Source of the DNA: Roseiarcus sp963753135
Lineage (GTDB): Bacteria; Pseudomonadota; Alphaproteobacteria; Rhizobiales; Beijerinckiaceae
Assembly (NCBI GenBank): GCA_963753135.1
Contig: CAVWBA010000014.1
Span: 62,001-126,000 of the forward strand
Length of the DNA: 64,000 bases
Direction: 5' to 3'
Under the pieces are notes generated by a model. The model was given only the letters and a program-made list of their open reading frames with translations. It was not told the DNA's origin and ran no database searches. A program made the position numbers and the translations under genes. Positions 10,701 through 22,165 of the stretch are shown piece by piece (the first letter of the stretch is position 1; each line of letters opens with the position of its first letter).

Positions 10701-13700
10701 GTCAAAATCGCCTTCCGTCAGTTGCTCGGCGATCTGTCGACGATCCACGCGCTCGAGCGCTTCATTCGGGCGGAGGCGCCGGCCGCGGTGAAGCGTCCGG
10801 TCGCCACGTCCGCGCCCGCAGCGGCGACCGCGGTCGTCAGCCCGCCGGCGCCCGCCTTCGCCCCGCCGCCGACCGGCCTAGGCGGAACGAACGCCGGCGT
10901 CGCGGAGATCATGCGCGCTCAGATGGAGGCGATGTCGAGCCTGATCCAGGGGCAGCTGGATGCGCTTAAGCGGCTGGGGTCGTCAGACAGCGTCATTGTG
11001 GCCGCTGGATCGGGGTCCCCGACGATTGCGTCTGCTTCTCAAGCACAACACGCGGCAGCGCCTGCGGCCGTATCCGAGGCCGAGCGGCAGCCTTCGCGAT
11101 TCCAGGCCTATCGGGCCGACGCCCGCGGCGCCGGCGCCGTCTCTCCCGGGCAGAGACGACACATCGACGCGCTCGCAGCGCGTTTGGCTGCGAAGACGGG
11201 AGGCTCCAAGCAGCGCACGGCTGCGGCCCGGCCAACGCTCGCGGATCCCCGGGCGGCCGCCGGCTTCCGACCGGAATGGAAGGAACTCGTCTACCCTCTG
11301 ATCTGTGACCGCTCGAGCGGCTCGCGCATCTGGGACATCGACGGCAACGAATATATCGATCTCGTCAACGGCTATGGACCGACGGCGTTCGGACACTCGC
11401 CCGATTTCGTCGTCGAGGCGATCAAGGAGCAGTTGGAGAGAGGTTTCGCAACCGGGCCACAAGCGGAATTGGCGGGCGAAGTCGCCGCGCTGTTCACCGA
11501 GATGACCGGCAATGAGCGGATGACGTTCTGCAACACCGGCTCGGAAGCGGTGATGGCCGCCCTGCGCGTCGCGCGGGCCGTCACGGGCCGCGACAAGGTG
11601 GTGATGTTCAACGGCGACTATCACGGCCAGTTCGACGAGGTTCTGGTGCGCAGCGCCCGCCGGCCGGGAGGCCCTCCACGCTCGGCGCCGATTGCAGCCG
11701 GCATTCTGCCGTCCGCGGTCGAGAACATGGTCGTGCTCGACTATGGGGCGCCGGAGTCGGTCGAATGGATCCGGCAGAACGCCGACGATCTGGCGGCGGT
11801 CATCGTCGAGCCGGTGCAGAGCCGCCATCCCGATCTGCAGCCGTTCGAATTTCTGCGCACCCTTCGCCAGATCACGGCGGATAAGGGCGTCGCCTTCATC
11901 ATGGATGAGATCGTCACCGGCTTCCGCACTCATCCCGGCGGGATGCAAGCCGTGACGGGAATCCGGGCTGATCTGGCGACGTACGGAAAGGTGATCGGCG
12001 GCGGGCTGCCGATCGGCATCCTTGCCGGCAAGGCGAAATTCATGGACGCCCTCGATGGCGGCCAATGGAGCTACGGCGACGAGTTTGTCCCCGAAGTCGC
12101 CCCGACGTTCTTCGCCGGCACCTTCGTTCGCCATCCCCTCGTGCTGGCGGGCGTGCGCGCGGTGCTGAAACACCTGAAGGCGCAGGGCCCGGCGCTGCAG
12201 GAGCGGATCGCCGGGCGCGCCGCCGATTTGGCCGAAGCGCTAAGCGAGATTTTCGCCCGGCATTCGCTCAAGGCGAAAGTGGAGCGCTACTCGAGCTTTC
12301 TCTATTTTACCCTGCACGCCGACGGGCCGCTTGCAGGACTCCTGTTCTACCACCTGCGCGATCGCGGCATTTACGTCCAGGACGGGTTCCCGCTGTTCCT
12401 GAACGCGGCGCATAGCGAAGAAGACGTTGCGCGGATCGCCGCCGCGTTCGACGACAGCCTCGATGAGATGGCGCGGGACGGAATCATCGGTGGCGTCGAA
12501 ACGGCCTTGGCGGCGGCCGAGACCGCAGCAAACCTTACCAATGCGACCGTGCCGCTCACCGAGAGCCAGACCGAAATCTGGCTGTCCGCGCAGAACGGGG
12601 ATGAGGCGTCCTGCGCGTTCAACGAATCCGTGACGCTCCGGTTGAACGGTCCGCTCGACCTCTCCGCCTTGCGCACTGCTATGGAAACGATCATGGCGCG
12701 CCATGACGCGCTGCGGGCGAGGTTCAGCCCCACGGGCGAGACGATGACCATCTCGCCGGACAGGGATTTTCCCTGCCCAATGACCGATCTTTCGCAGGGG
12801 CAAACCTCAGCGGACGGCGCCTTGACCGCGTACCTCCAGGCGGACGCGTCAACGCCGTTCGACCTCGTCGAAGGGCCGCCGATCCGGGCGCGGCTGTTCA
12901 AGCTCTCCGAGACGGCGCACGCGCTGGTCCTGACCGCCCATCACATCATCTGCGACGGCTGGTCGGTCAATGTCATCATCACAGAACTGGCGGAGATTTA
13001 CGCGAGCCTGCGTGAACAGCCGGCAGCCCGATCTCGGACCCGTGCTGCCGTTCAGCGAGTTCGCTCGGGCGCTCTCCGCCCGCGCCCCCGTGGAACATGC
13101 GGCGAATGCGAGCTACTGGGCGGCGCAGTTCGCGCATCCGCCCCGACCGATCGACCTGCCGACGGATCGGCCGCGCCCAGCGATGAAGTCCTATGCCGGA
13201 AGGACAGCCGGCCGGCGGATCGGTGCAGAGCTCTATCGTTCGGTGAAGGCCGCCGGCGCCAAGCAGGGCTGCTCGCTGTTTGTGACGCTCCTCGCCGCCT
13301 TTGAGGCGCTGATGGGGCGGCTCGCCGGGGAAGAGGGGCTAGTGGTCGCGGTCCCGACTGCGGGACAATCGCTGGTCGAGGACCGGGCGCTCGTCGGCCA
13401 TTGCGTGAATTTCCTGCCCATCCGCGGCGGTTGGGCTCGCGAGGCGTCGTTCGCGGACCATCTGCGCTCTGTCGGCCGACAAGTGCTCGACGCTTACGAG
13501 CACCAAGACTACACGTTGGGCACGATCGTACGGGAGCTTGCGCCCCCGCGCGAGGTCAACCGGCTCCCGCTGACGGAACTCCAATTCAACCTCGAGCGGC
13601 TGACGAGCCGGATCGAAGCCGCTGGACTGTCGATCGACGTCGAGCCGAACGCCAAGGCCTTCGTGAACTATGATATTTTCTGGAACGTTATCGAGTCCCC

Positions 13701-15717
13701 GGAAGGCTTGCGCATCGATTGCGACTACAACACCGACCTGTTCGACGAAGCAACGATTGTTCGGTGGCTCGCGTGCTATGAGGCGCTGCTTGAGTCGGTG
13801 GTCGCGGACTCCAAAGAGCCCGTCACCCGGATCTCCTACATCCCCCGCGCCGAACTGCACGAGATTATCCAAGGATTCAACGACAGCCGCGCCGACTATC
13901 CGCGCACGCAATGCGTCCACGCGCTGATCGAGGAACAGGCGCGTGCAACTCCCGGCGCCGTTGCGCTGGCGTTCGACGGCGCCACCGTGAGCTACCAGGA
14001 TCTGGATGCGCGGGCCAACCGGCTGGCGCATCACCTGCGCGCGCGGATCGGATCAGATGGCGGGCGAATCGGAGTCCTGGTCGAACGCTCGCCGGACATG
14101 GTCATTGCGCTCCTGGCGATATGGAAGGCGGGCTTCGCCTATGTTCCGCTCGATCCTGCCCATCCGCAGGCGCGGCTGCGCTATATCCTTTCCGACGCCG
14201 GCGTTTCAGGCGTGGTCAGCAGCCTCTCCGCGAAGCTCGAACTTCCGCCGGACCTCGCAGTTGTCCACTTGGAGTCGGAGCGGCAGGCGATCGAGAGCTT
14301 GCCGGCTTTGGCGCCCAGCGCCAATACGAACGCCGAGGCAACCGCTTACCTGATCTACACATCGGGGTCGACCGGGGCGCCGAAAGGGGTGGAGGTCACG
14401 CATCGCTCCTTGGTCAATCTACTGTGCAGCATCGCGCATCGGCCCGGCGTAGGACGAACCGATACGCTTCTCGCGATCACAACGATCGCTTTCGACATTG
14501 CCGCGCTCGAGCTTTTCACGCCCTTGCTGGTTGGGGGGACGGTTGCGATTGCGAGGCGGGATGACGTCTCGGACGGGAACCGGCTGCTTGCCGCCATCGA
14601 TCGGTCGGGGGCGACGATCCTGCAAGGCACGCCCGCTTCATGGCGGCTCATGCTCGAGGCCGGCTTCCGCTCTCGGCCAGGGTTCAAAATGCTGTGCGGC
14701 GGCGAGGCGCTCCCGCGCGACTTGGTTGACCGGCTCCTTGAGGGCGGGGGCGCCTTGTGGAACATGTACGGGCCAACGGAAACGACGGTCTGGTCCTCCT
14801 GCGGCGAAGTTCTGGCCGGAAGCGATCCGATCACAATCGGCCGGCCCATCGCGAATACGCAGCTGCACGTTCTCGACCGCTACGACCAGCCTGCGCCATT
14901 CGGCGTATCCGGCCAGCTGCATATTGGCGGTGAGGGTGTCGCCAAGGGATATTTCAGGCAGGACGCACTGACCGCCGACAAATTCATCCCCGACCCATTC
15001 AAGCTAAGCGCCCGATTGTACCGCACCGGCGATGTCGCCCGGCGGCTGCCGAGTGGCGAGATCCAGGTTCTTGGCCGCGCGGATACGCAGATCAAGTTGC
15101 GTGGCTTCCGCATCGAGCTCGAGGAAATCGAGGCGGTGCTGTCCCGCCGCGTCGGACCGGCCGCGGTCGCCCTGCGCGAGGACACGGCGGCCAAGCCGAT
15201 ACTGGTCGGATATCTGGCCGGCGTCTCGGCGGAAGCGACGCCGGATGCCGTGGTGCGCACCCGCCTCGCCGAAGACCTGCCGGATTACATGATCCCCTCG
15301 ATCTGGGTGCGGCTCGACTGCCTGCCAATGACGCCGAACGGAAAGCTCGATCGCGCCGCGCTGCCCGCGCCAGACGTCACGGCCCCGCAGGAACAGGCGT
15401 TCGCAGCACCGAAGACGCCCTTGGAAGAATCGCTGGCTTTGATCTGGGCGGGGGTTCTCAAGTTGGACCGCGTGAGCCGCGACAGCGATCTGTTCTCCCT
15501 GGGAGCCGACTCGATCCATCTGTTCCAGATCGCGGCGCGCGCCAATCGCAACGGGATCCGTGTCAGCGCGCGGCAATTGCTAGACCATCGAACGGTCGCT
15601 GCGCTGGCGGCGCTGCTGGAGACAGAGGCTGACAGGCCGTCCGCAATTCCAGAATCGCGCCCCAACCCACTGCGACGGCTGTACCCGGTCAGCGCCAAAC
15701 GGGGTGGGGCGACATGA
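7772..15717 (+). CDS. hybrid PKS-NRPS: KS-AT-ACP-aminotransferase-C-A-T (two apparent frameshifts)
   Basis: A roughly 2,640-residue megasynthase read in three frames. KS (about 7.80-9.08 kb) has Cys186 in VQTACSTSL, ECHGTATPLGDP and GSVKGNIGHL. AT (about 9.4-10.3 kb) has Ser631 in GHSVGE and HAFH, the malonyl-CoA signature. ACP follows (LELGFDSLLLSQ, about 10.55-10.76 kb), then a helical linker and a class III PLP aminotransferase (about 11.26-12.48 kb) with CNTGSEAVMAALR and Lys in ATYGKVIGGGLPIG. This resembles the in-line aminotransferases of iturin/mycosubtilin and microcystin synthases. C domain: HHIICDGWS. A domain: pocket code DILQLGMVWK, close to the glycine code. Carrier: LGADSIHLFQ. 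No KR or DH is present, as expected if the beta-ketone is aminated. Frame breaks near 10,465 (TTTT) and 13,020 (CC) are each repaired by removing one base. Overlaps the next gene by ATGA. Confidence 0.92.
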
Positions 15718-18700
15718 ACCCCGCCCCGACGCTTACGAGGCTGAGTGAGACCGACGTAACCGCGACGGCAGAGGAGTCGAACGTATCGACCTCGATGAGA
15801 ACGCAGCCTAACGTTCAATATCCTGCTTCCCTAGGGCAGCGGCGCTTCTGGCTGCTGGACAAGCTCGAACCCGGCAATCCCGCCCTCAACGTCGCGGTGC
15901 GGTGGCGCATCGAGGGCGATCTGTCGGCGAATTTGATTGAAAAAGCCTTCGCTCAGATTGTCGAGCGCCACGAAACGCTGAGGACCTCGTTCATCGAGAT
16001 TGATGGAGAGCCGTTCCAGGTCGTGCAGCCCGACGTCTCATTGCGCGTTCCGTGCATCGATCTGACGGTGCTGGCCGAGGCTGAGGCCTTCGCAGAGTGC
16101 GATCGTATCGCACGCATCGAGGCGGCGACGCCGTTCAACCTGGCAATCGCGCCGTTGATCAGCGTAACGCATGTCCGGGTGCGGCCCGACGTCGCCATCG
16201 TACTCGTCACCGCGCATCACGCTGTGTGCGACGGCTGGTCGATCGGCCTGCTGGCGCGCGAAATGGGCGTCATCTGTGCGGCTTTGCAGGCGGGCCGTCA
16301 CCCGGACCTACCGACTCTCCCGGTCACCTATGGCGATTACGCGGCTTGGCAAAGGGAGACGGTCGCCAGCGGCCTCGCGCCGGAGATCGCTTATTGGTCC
16401 CGCGCCCTTAGCGGAGTTGAGTTTTTCGAGCTGCCGACCGATTTCCCACGCAAGCCAATGCAAGGATCGACGGGAGCCATCCAATCGCAGTTGCTGGACT
16501 TGGACCTGACAGACAGGCTCCGCGCGGTTGCTCGCCTAAATGGTTGCACGCTGTTCATGCTGGCGTACGCCGCCCTGGTCACACTGCTGCATCGCTATAC
16601 CGGCGCTACAGACATTGCGGTGGGGACACAAGTCGCCGGGCGAGACCAGGTGGAGACTGAAAATCTCGTCGGGCTGTTCGTCAACACCCTCGTGCTGCGA
16701 GCCGATCTGACGGGTGAGCCGAGCTTTGCTGCGCTGTTGGATCGGGCCCGTAGCGTCATCGCGGATGCGCTCGAGCATGAAGCGATGCCGCTCGAGAAGA
16801 TCATCGAGGTCCTGACGCCAAAGCGCCACCCAGGTCATAATGCGGTCTTCTCGGTGAATTTCATCTACCAAAGATCATTCATCGAAAACGCCGATTATGG
16901 GACGTTCAGGCTCGTGGACCTACCCTCGTGGTCAGCCGGCGCGATACATGACCTGAATTTCTTTATGGTCGAGCGGCCGGAAGGCTGGCGCCTGTCCTGT
17001 GAATACAACACCGGCCTCTACCTGCAGACTTCGATCGAGCGGCTGCTTCGGCATTTCGTTAACGTCCTATCTGCGATCTCGGCCGACCCGACGCTGCCCA
17101 TCGCGGCCATCCCGATTGTCGATGCGAGCGAACGTCACCATCTGGTGGTCGAGTGCAACGACACCGCGGTTGCGTATCCCCGCGACCTGACGTTCCCACA
17201 TCTCTTCGCGCGTCAGGCGGCGAAGACGCCCGGCGCCATCGCAATTGTCGCGGGAGCGCAATCGCTCACCTATCGGGAGCTCGAGCAACGCTCCGATGCG
17301 CTAGCGCGGCGACTGATAAGCCTCGGCTTCGGACCGAATGCGCGGGTTGGGGTGTTCGTCAATAGGACCGCTGATCTGGTCATTGCCCCGCTGGCGATCT
17401 TGAAAGCGGGGAACGCCTACGTTCCCCTCGATCCGACCTACCCACCCGGACGGCTGACCCAAATCATCGAACAGTCAGGGTTGGTTGCTATCCTAGCGCA
17501 ATCGGAGATCGTGCCGCTGTCCCTGCGCTCTGTGCCGATCGTTGCGATCGACAATATGTCCGAGCCGGGGACAACGGCCGAATTGCCAACGCTGCCTTCG
17601 ATCAGTCCGGAGGATACCGCCTACGTCATTTTCACCTCGGGTTCGACCGGCCAACCGAAAGGTGTGCAGAATTCCGCACGGGGCGCTGACCAACTTTCTC
17701 TGCGCCATGCGCGGGACGCCCGGCTTCGCAGCGCGAGACACCATCGTCGCGGTTACTACGATCTGTTTCGACATCGCTGCACTGGAACTTTTCCTTCCAC
17801 TCACGGTCGGCGCAAACGTCGTGATCGCCGGCGAGGAGGAAACGAGGGACGGGCGCCTGCTGCTGTCTTTGCTGAGGCGGGCGGGGGCGCGCGTTCTGCA
17901 AGCGACGCCGGCGACGTGGGAGCTTTTGATTGAAGCAGGCTGGCGAGGCGATCCGCAACTGAGGATGCTGTGCGGCGGCGAGGCCCTGCCCCGCCATCTG
18001 GCGGATCGTCTATTGGACCGCAGCCCCGAGCTGTGGAACATGTACGGCCCAACGGAGACGACCATCTGGTCGTCAGCCAGACGCATTACACGCGGCGACG
18101 GCCCGATCCTGATTGGGCCGCCGATCGCCAACACGCAGTTCTATATCGTTGACCGCAACGATGGGCTCGTTCCGCAGGGCGGGGTCGGCGAATTGATGAT
18201 AGGCGGCGACGGGGTTGCCGTTGGTTATTGGGACATGCCGGCGCTGACCCAAGAGCGCTTTCCGGCCGATCGGTTCCGCGGCGCGCCAGGCGCGAAACTG
18301 TACCGGACCGGCGATCTGGTGCGGATGCGCCAGGATGGCGAATTTCAGTATATCGGCCGGACCGACCAACAGATCAAACTGCGCGGTTTCCGGATCGAAC
18401 TCGGTGAGATCGAGGCGGTTTTGTTGCGGTGCGACGCGGTTCGCCGTGCGATCGCAATTACCGGCGAAATCGCGTCCCGCGAGACCGCCATTTTTGCCTA
18501 TGTCGAACTGCGTGGCGACACAGCGGCGCGTCGCGCGCAGATCATTGAAGGGCTCCGGGCCGACGTTGCGGCGATGCTGCCTGGTTACATGCGGCCACGG
18601 GATATCGTTGTTCTTGACGTCATCCCACTGCTGCCGAACGGCAAGATCGACCGCCGGGCGTTGCCCCTGCCTAGTCCCGAGCAAAAGGCCGGACCCGCTC

Positions 18701-19815
18701 GGTTGCAGCCGTTGGACGATCTCGAAACCCGTCTTGCGCAAATATGGCGGGAAATCCTTGGGGTGGAGTCGGTCGACGCATCTGCGGATTTCTTCGAGCT
18801 GGGCGGTCACTCCTTGCTCGCCGCTCGTCTGCTCGCCCGTGTTGAGGCCGCGTTTGGGCATCGAATCAGCATGTCCGCGCTGTTCGAGTCGCCCGGCTTC
18901 ACTGCGTTCGCCAACCTGCTTCGTTCCCCGCGCCAGCAGGACTTCGACTTCCGCGAGGTTGTACGGATAGGGTCGCGCCATGCCCAGCGCAGCCTCTTCG
19001 CCATCAATAACACGGGCATCTTCCTGACGCTCTCGCAGCGCCTCAACGAAGATCTGTCGATCGCGGCGCTGCAACTTTTCGATCCGTCGACCGAAAGAGA
19101 CAACTTGCCCGTCACGATCAAGGAAACCGCCGGTCAATATGTCCGACTGATCCGGGAAATTCAGCCCAGAGGCCCCTACGCGTTGGTCGGATGGTGCAAT
19201 GGAGGCACACTGGCGTTCGAGACGGCCCGTCAGCTCCTGGAGTCCGGAGAAGTTGTATCGCGCGTCTTCATGATCGACACATGGGTTCCGGGCTATTTCA
19301 AGCGTCTCGGCCGGCTTCGATCGAAGCTGGCGGACTACAACTATAGGTGGCGGTTGATCCTGTTGGACTGGGCCACGGTGCGGTCCGGGCAAAAATCGTT
19401 CTGGGACTTCATTGCCAATCGCAGCACGATGCGCCGTTTCTATCGTCGCGATCCAATCGCCGAAGGGGCCGCGGAACCTGCCTATGCCACGGCGCAAGCT
19501 TACGACCGTTGGCTGCTCGGTTACACAACCGCGATGGTGCATGATTACAACCCAACACCCATTGGAGCGCCATTGACCATTTTCCGGAGCACGAGTGAGC
19601 CGGCCGGTCAATTCCTCGATCCTAAGCTGGGTTGGGATGGAATGGCGGCAAATGGCGTCGATCTGGTCGTTGTTCCAGGCGATCACTTCACAGTTTTCAA
19701 AGAGCCCGGCGCATCGATCATGGCGAAGGCTATCGAGGCTGCTCTCCGGTCCGACATTGACGATGTCGTGCACGACGTCACGGATGCGCATCCAAATATC
19801 GTGACGAAGTCATAG
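15714..19815 (+). CDS. terminal NRPS module C-A-T-TE (apparent frameshift; thioesterase with Cys nucleophile)
   Basis: Terminal module of about 1,366 residues. C domain (about 15.8-17.1 kb) has QRRFWLLDKLEPG, HHAVCDGWS and YGDYAAWQ. A domain (about 17.2-18.7 kb) has FTSGSTGQPKG, CFDIAALELF, LQATPATWELL, LCGGEALP and WNMYGPTETTIWSS. The pocket code DILQLGMIWK is nearly the glycine code DILQLGLIWK. Carrier: FFELGGHSLLAARL. Thioesterase (about 18.96-19.79 kb): the nucleophile elbow reads GWCNGG, so the usual GxSxG serine is Cys (codon 19195-19197), while a C-terminal GDHFTVF supplies the histidine. The frame breaks near 17,670 right after TGQPKGVQ; deleting one A of the AA restores GVQIPHGALTNF. 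The following hydrolase gene begins four bases after the stop. Confidence 0.92.
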
Positions 19816-19819
19816 CGTC

Positions 19820-21079
19820 GTGCGCGCGATCAGCCGAGCTTGGAGGGGAGCCGCCGCGTCCGGAGACCGATCGAAGCCGGGATTTCCGGCGATATTGGGT
19901 TCGATCGCAGTGTCTTGCGCGGTCTTTTGGAAACCCCTGTCAGTGATTGTTGTTTTCGCGGCTCTCGTTTTGGGAATTGTCGTGGGAATTCATTTTATCC
20001 CTTATCTACCGCCGCCCGCCGGCCCATTTCCGGTGGGAACGGCTCTGTGGGGAATCGATCGCCCCGGCGCAGTCTCGCTCCCGTCGGCCAGCGGAGGTTG
20101 CCCGCTGTCGGTACAGCTCTGGTATCCGGCGGAGCCGGGGAGCGGCGATGGACGTGCGCCGTACCGTCCGAATGGCGCGGGCTTATTTTCGGTTGCGCGG
20201 TGGGTTCGCACCAGCGCAACACTGAACGCCTCGCTCTCGGCGCGCCGAACGCGGTATCCAATCCTTGTGTACTTGCCTGCGTGGGACGGCTCGCAGGGGG
20301 AAAACACCGTCTTTGTGCAGGACCTGGCCAGTCGTGGCTTCATCGTTGCTGCGATCGGATATGACGATCCGGCGTGCGCGGGCGTGGATGAATCAGCCGG
20401 CGAAGCCGCCACCACCGGCCTTGATTTGTCGTCGCAGGCTGCGTTCGAACACACAGTCGGCGTCGCCCATCAAAAAATTACCAGGGTCGCGAACGCGGTA
20501 TCGCGTGTCATCGATGCATTGGAGACGCTGGATCGTATCGACCCCGCTGGCCGGTTCCGTGGTCGTCTTGAACTCGATCGTATCGGCGTCGTGGGATACT
20601 CGCTAGGCGGCGCGATCGCCGTGCAGTCGTGCTGGCGGGATCAGAGACTGAAAGCCGCAGTCAACATTGACGGGTGGCTGTTCGATGCGGCGCCCGGCGG
20701 TTGGATCGAACAACCATTCATGATCATCAGCGACGACACTCCCCCGGCAACGCCGGCCGACCTCAGCAGCTCAGATCCCGAGCGTCGCCATCGGGCTATA
20801 CTGAATGACATGGATGATCGCCGTATTACCAAGGAATTTACGAAGCATGGCGGTGTATACGTCGTCGCCGTGGACAGCGAACACGGAGATTTCAACGACT
20901 CGGTCTATTTGAGGCGCCGCGCTTTGCTCTTCGGGCCGAAGAATAACGGCGCTGCAATACGGATCGCGGCCGATTATTCAGCAGCGTTCTTTGGGAAGAT
21001 ACTGAACGGTGAGGAATCACCACTCTTTTCCAACCCATCTCCTAGCGTTCGGTTGCAGACATGGAAAAGCCCCGCATGA
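19820..21079 (+). CDS. membrane-anchored alpha/beta hydrolase, PAF-acetylhydrolase/dienelactone-hydrolase-like
   Basis: A 419-residue alpha/beta hydrolase. A hydrophobic segment near residues 35-60 (SVIVVFAALVLGIVVGIHF) should act as a membrane anchor or uncleaved signal, placing the enzyme on the periplasmic side. The catalytic elbow is VVGYSLGGAIA, with likely Asp in NIDGWLFDA and His in DSEHGDFND, the order seen in platelet-activating-factor acetylhydrolase-like and dienelactone-hydrolase-like proteins. It starts with GTG four bases after the NRPS stop, so it is part of the biosynthetic operon. It could hydrolyse an ester or amide in a precursor, activate an exported prodrug form, or give self-protection. 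The sequence does not choose between these. Confidence 0.78.
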   Translation: MRAISRAWRGAAASGDRSKPGFPAILGSIAVSCAVFWKPLSVIVVFAALVLGIVVGIHFIPYLPPPAGPFPVGTALWGIDRPGAVSLPSASGGCPLSVQLWYPAEPGSGDGRAPYRPNGAGLFSVARWVRTSATLNASLSARRTRYPILVYLPAWDGSQGENTVFVQDLASRGFIVAAIGYDDPACAGVDESAGEAATTGLDLSSQAAFEHTVGVAHQKITRVANAVSRVIDALETLDRIDPAGRFRGRLELDRIGVVGYSLGGAIAVQSCWRDQRLKAAVNIDGWLFDAAPGGWIEQPFMIISDDTPPATPADLSSSDPERRHRAILNDMDDRRITKEFTKHGGVYVVAVDSEHGDFNDSVYLRRRALLFGPKNNGAAIRIAADYSAAFFGKILNGEESPLFSNPSPSVRLQTWKSPA

Positions 21080-21191
21080 GACGAGGCGAGTACAAAATGA
21101 CCCTCGAAGCCCGGTTACAGACTGCCTATTCCAATGGTTATCGGCTCTGCACGGTCGCCGTATTGATCCGACAGGATGAAAGGGGAATGTG

Positions 21192-22091
21192 ATGTCGCCA
21201 GAGATCCTATCCGACCCCGATGGGCAGTTCCCGTCGACCTACAACCGGTCGACCTTCATGTTTCGGCACGGCCTGTCCGGCCATCCGCTCCTACAATTGT
21301 CCAGTCTTATCGACCTCGCGGGCCGGCTGGAGAAGTACGACGGCTGCTATTGGTCCAACGGTCCGGCCGAGGTGACCGACCGGTGGGAGAAAGGCGCCGA
21401 CCGGCGCCAGTCCCTAAGGAAGACGCTTGAAAACATTAAGGAGAACGATTCGCTCGTCATCCTGAAGTTCGTCGTTCATGATCCGATTGCAGGTCCGTTT
21501 TTCTGCGACGTCCTAAAAACCATCATAAGGCTCGTCGGCCCGACGATGGCCGGGGATGTGCTGGTTGGCCGCGCCAACATCCTGATCGCCTCGCCGCACC
21601 GGATAACAGCGTTCCACATCGATTCTGACGTCAATTACCTGCTCCAAGTCGCGGGCGACAAGTCTTTTGCGGTTTTCGACCAGACGGACCGCACCCTCGT
21701 CACCGACGAGGAGCGGGAACTCTTTTTCAATGGGGACGAAAGCGCAGCGTCCTTTAAACCCGATCGGCAGAGCGAGGGAACGGATCACGATCTCCGGGCG
21801 GGATTTGGCGTTCATGTCCCTTGCATGGCCCCGCATTGGGCCCACAACAGGGATCAGGTGTCGATAGCGGTCAGCTGTTGCTTCGATCTCGCCTCCATTC
21901 AGCGGCTGGGTCTAGTCTACAAGACCAATCGGCGGCTTCGGAGTCTGGGGATCAGACCGAGCTCCCCACGTGACCAAACCTGGAGCAACGGCGCGAAGCT
22001 TTTGGGCGCGAGGACGGCGGTCGCGATGCGCAGCCTGCTCCGACCTCAAGCGGCGGCGCATCGGGAGGCGTCGGGTTGGACGCCGGTGTAG
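21192..22091 (+). CDS. JmjC/cupin-like Fe(II)-dependent oxygenase candidate (copy 1)
   Basis: A 299-residue protein with the metal-site pattern of cupin-8/JmjC oxygenases: HxD in TAFHIDSDVNYLL (His142, Asp144) and the distal histidine in VPCMAPHWAHN (His215), within a double-stranded beta-helix type sequence. The N-terminal FMFRHGLSGHPLLQL motif is shared with the minus-strand gene at 25.3-26.3 kb, which is clearly homologous. Family members use Fe(II) and 2-oxoglutarate to hydroxylate proteins or small molecules. In this setting a carrier-bound amino acid or the finished peptide is the likely substrate (inference). GTG at 21189 directly precedes the ATG used here, and GAAAGGGG upstream is the ribosome binding site. 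The 112 bases before it hold no gene. Confidence 0.75.
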   Translation: MSPEILSDPDGQFPSTYNRSTFMFRHGLSGHPLLQLSSLIDLAGRLEKYDGCYWSNGPAEVTDRWEKGADRRQSLRKTLENIKENDSLVILKFVVHDPIAGPFFCDVLKTIIRLVGPTMAGDVLVGRANILIASPHRITAFHIDSDVNYLLQVAGDKSFAVFDQTDRTLVTDEERELFFNGDESAASFKPDRQSEGTDHDLRAGFGVHVPCMAPHWAHNRDQVSIAVSCCFDLASIQRLGLVYKTNRRLRSLGIRPSSPRDQTWSNGAKLLGARTAVAMRSLLRPQAAAHREASGWTPV

Positions 22092-22165
22092 CCAGACCCG
22101 GGCCGGCGTTGAAGGACGACCTAGAATCAGAATGAACCCGTCTGCCTCAACAGGAGTATCGCAGA

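Noticed and set aside
861..17671. Programmed ribosomal frameshifting as explanation for the split korA and NRPS/PKS genes
   Set aside because: No common slippery sequence or downstream structure is shared by the sites, and unrelated genes such as recQ and pyrC show the same type of break. Base-insertion errors are simpler.
18073..19791. Long open frame on the minus strand opposite the terminal NRPS gene
   Set aside because: No family motifs; it is the codon-bias shadow of the NRPS coding strand in a GC-rich genome. The same applies to the long frames opposite 34,452-36,392 and 48,007-49,437.
12540..19815. Beta-lactam formation by the Cys thioesterase from the beta-amino unit
   Set aside because: Two further modules with glycine-like codes lie between the aminated unit and the thioesterase, so the beta-amine is not next to the terminal thioester.
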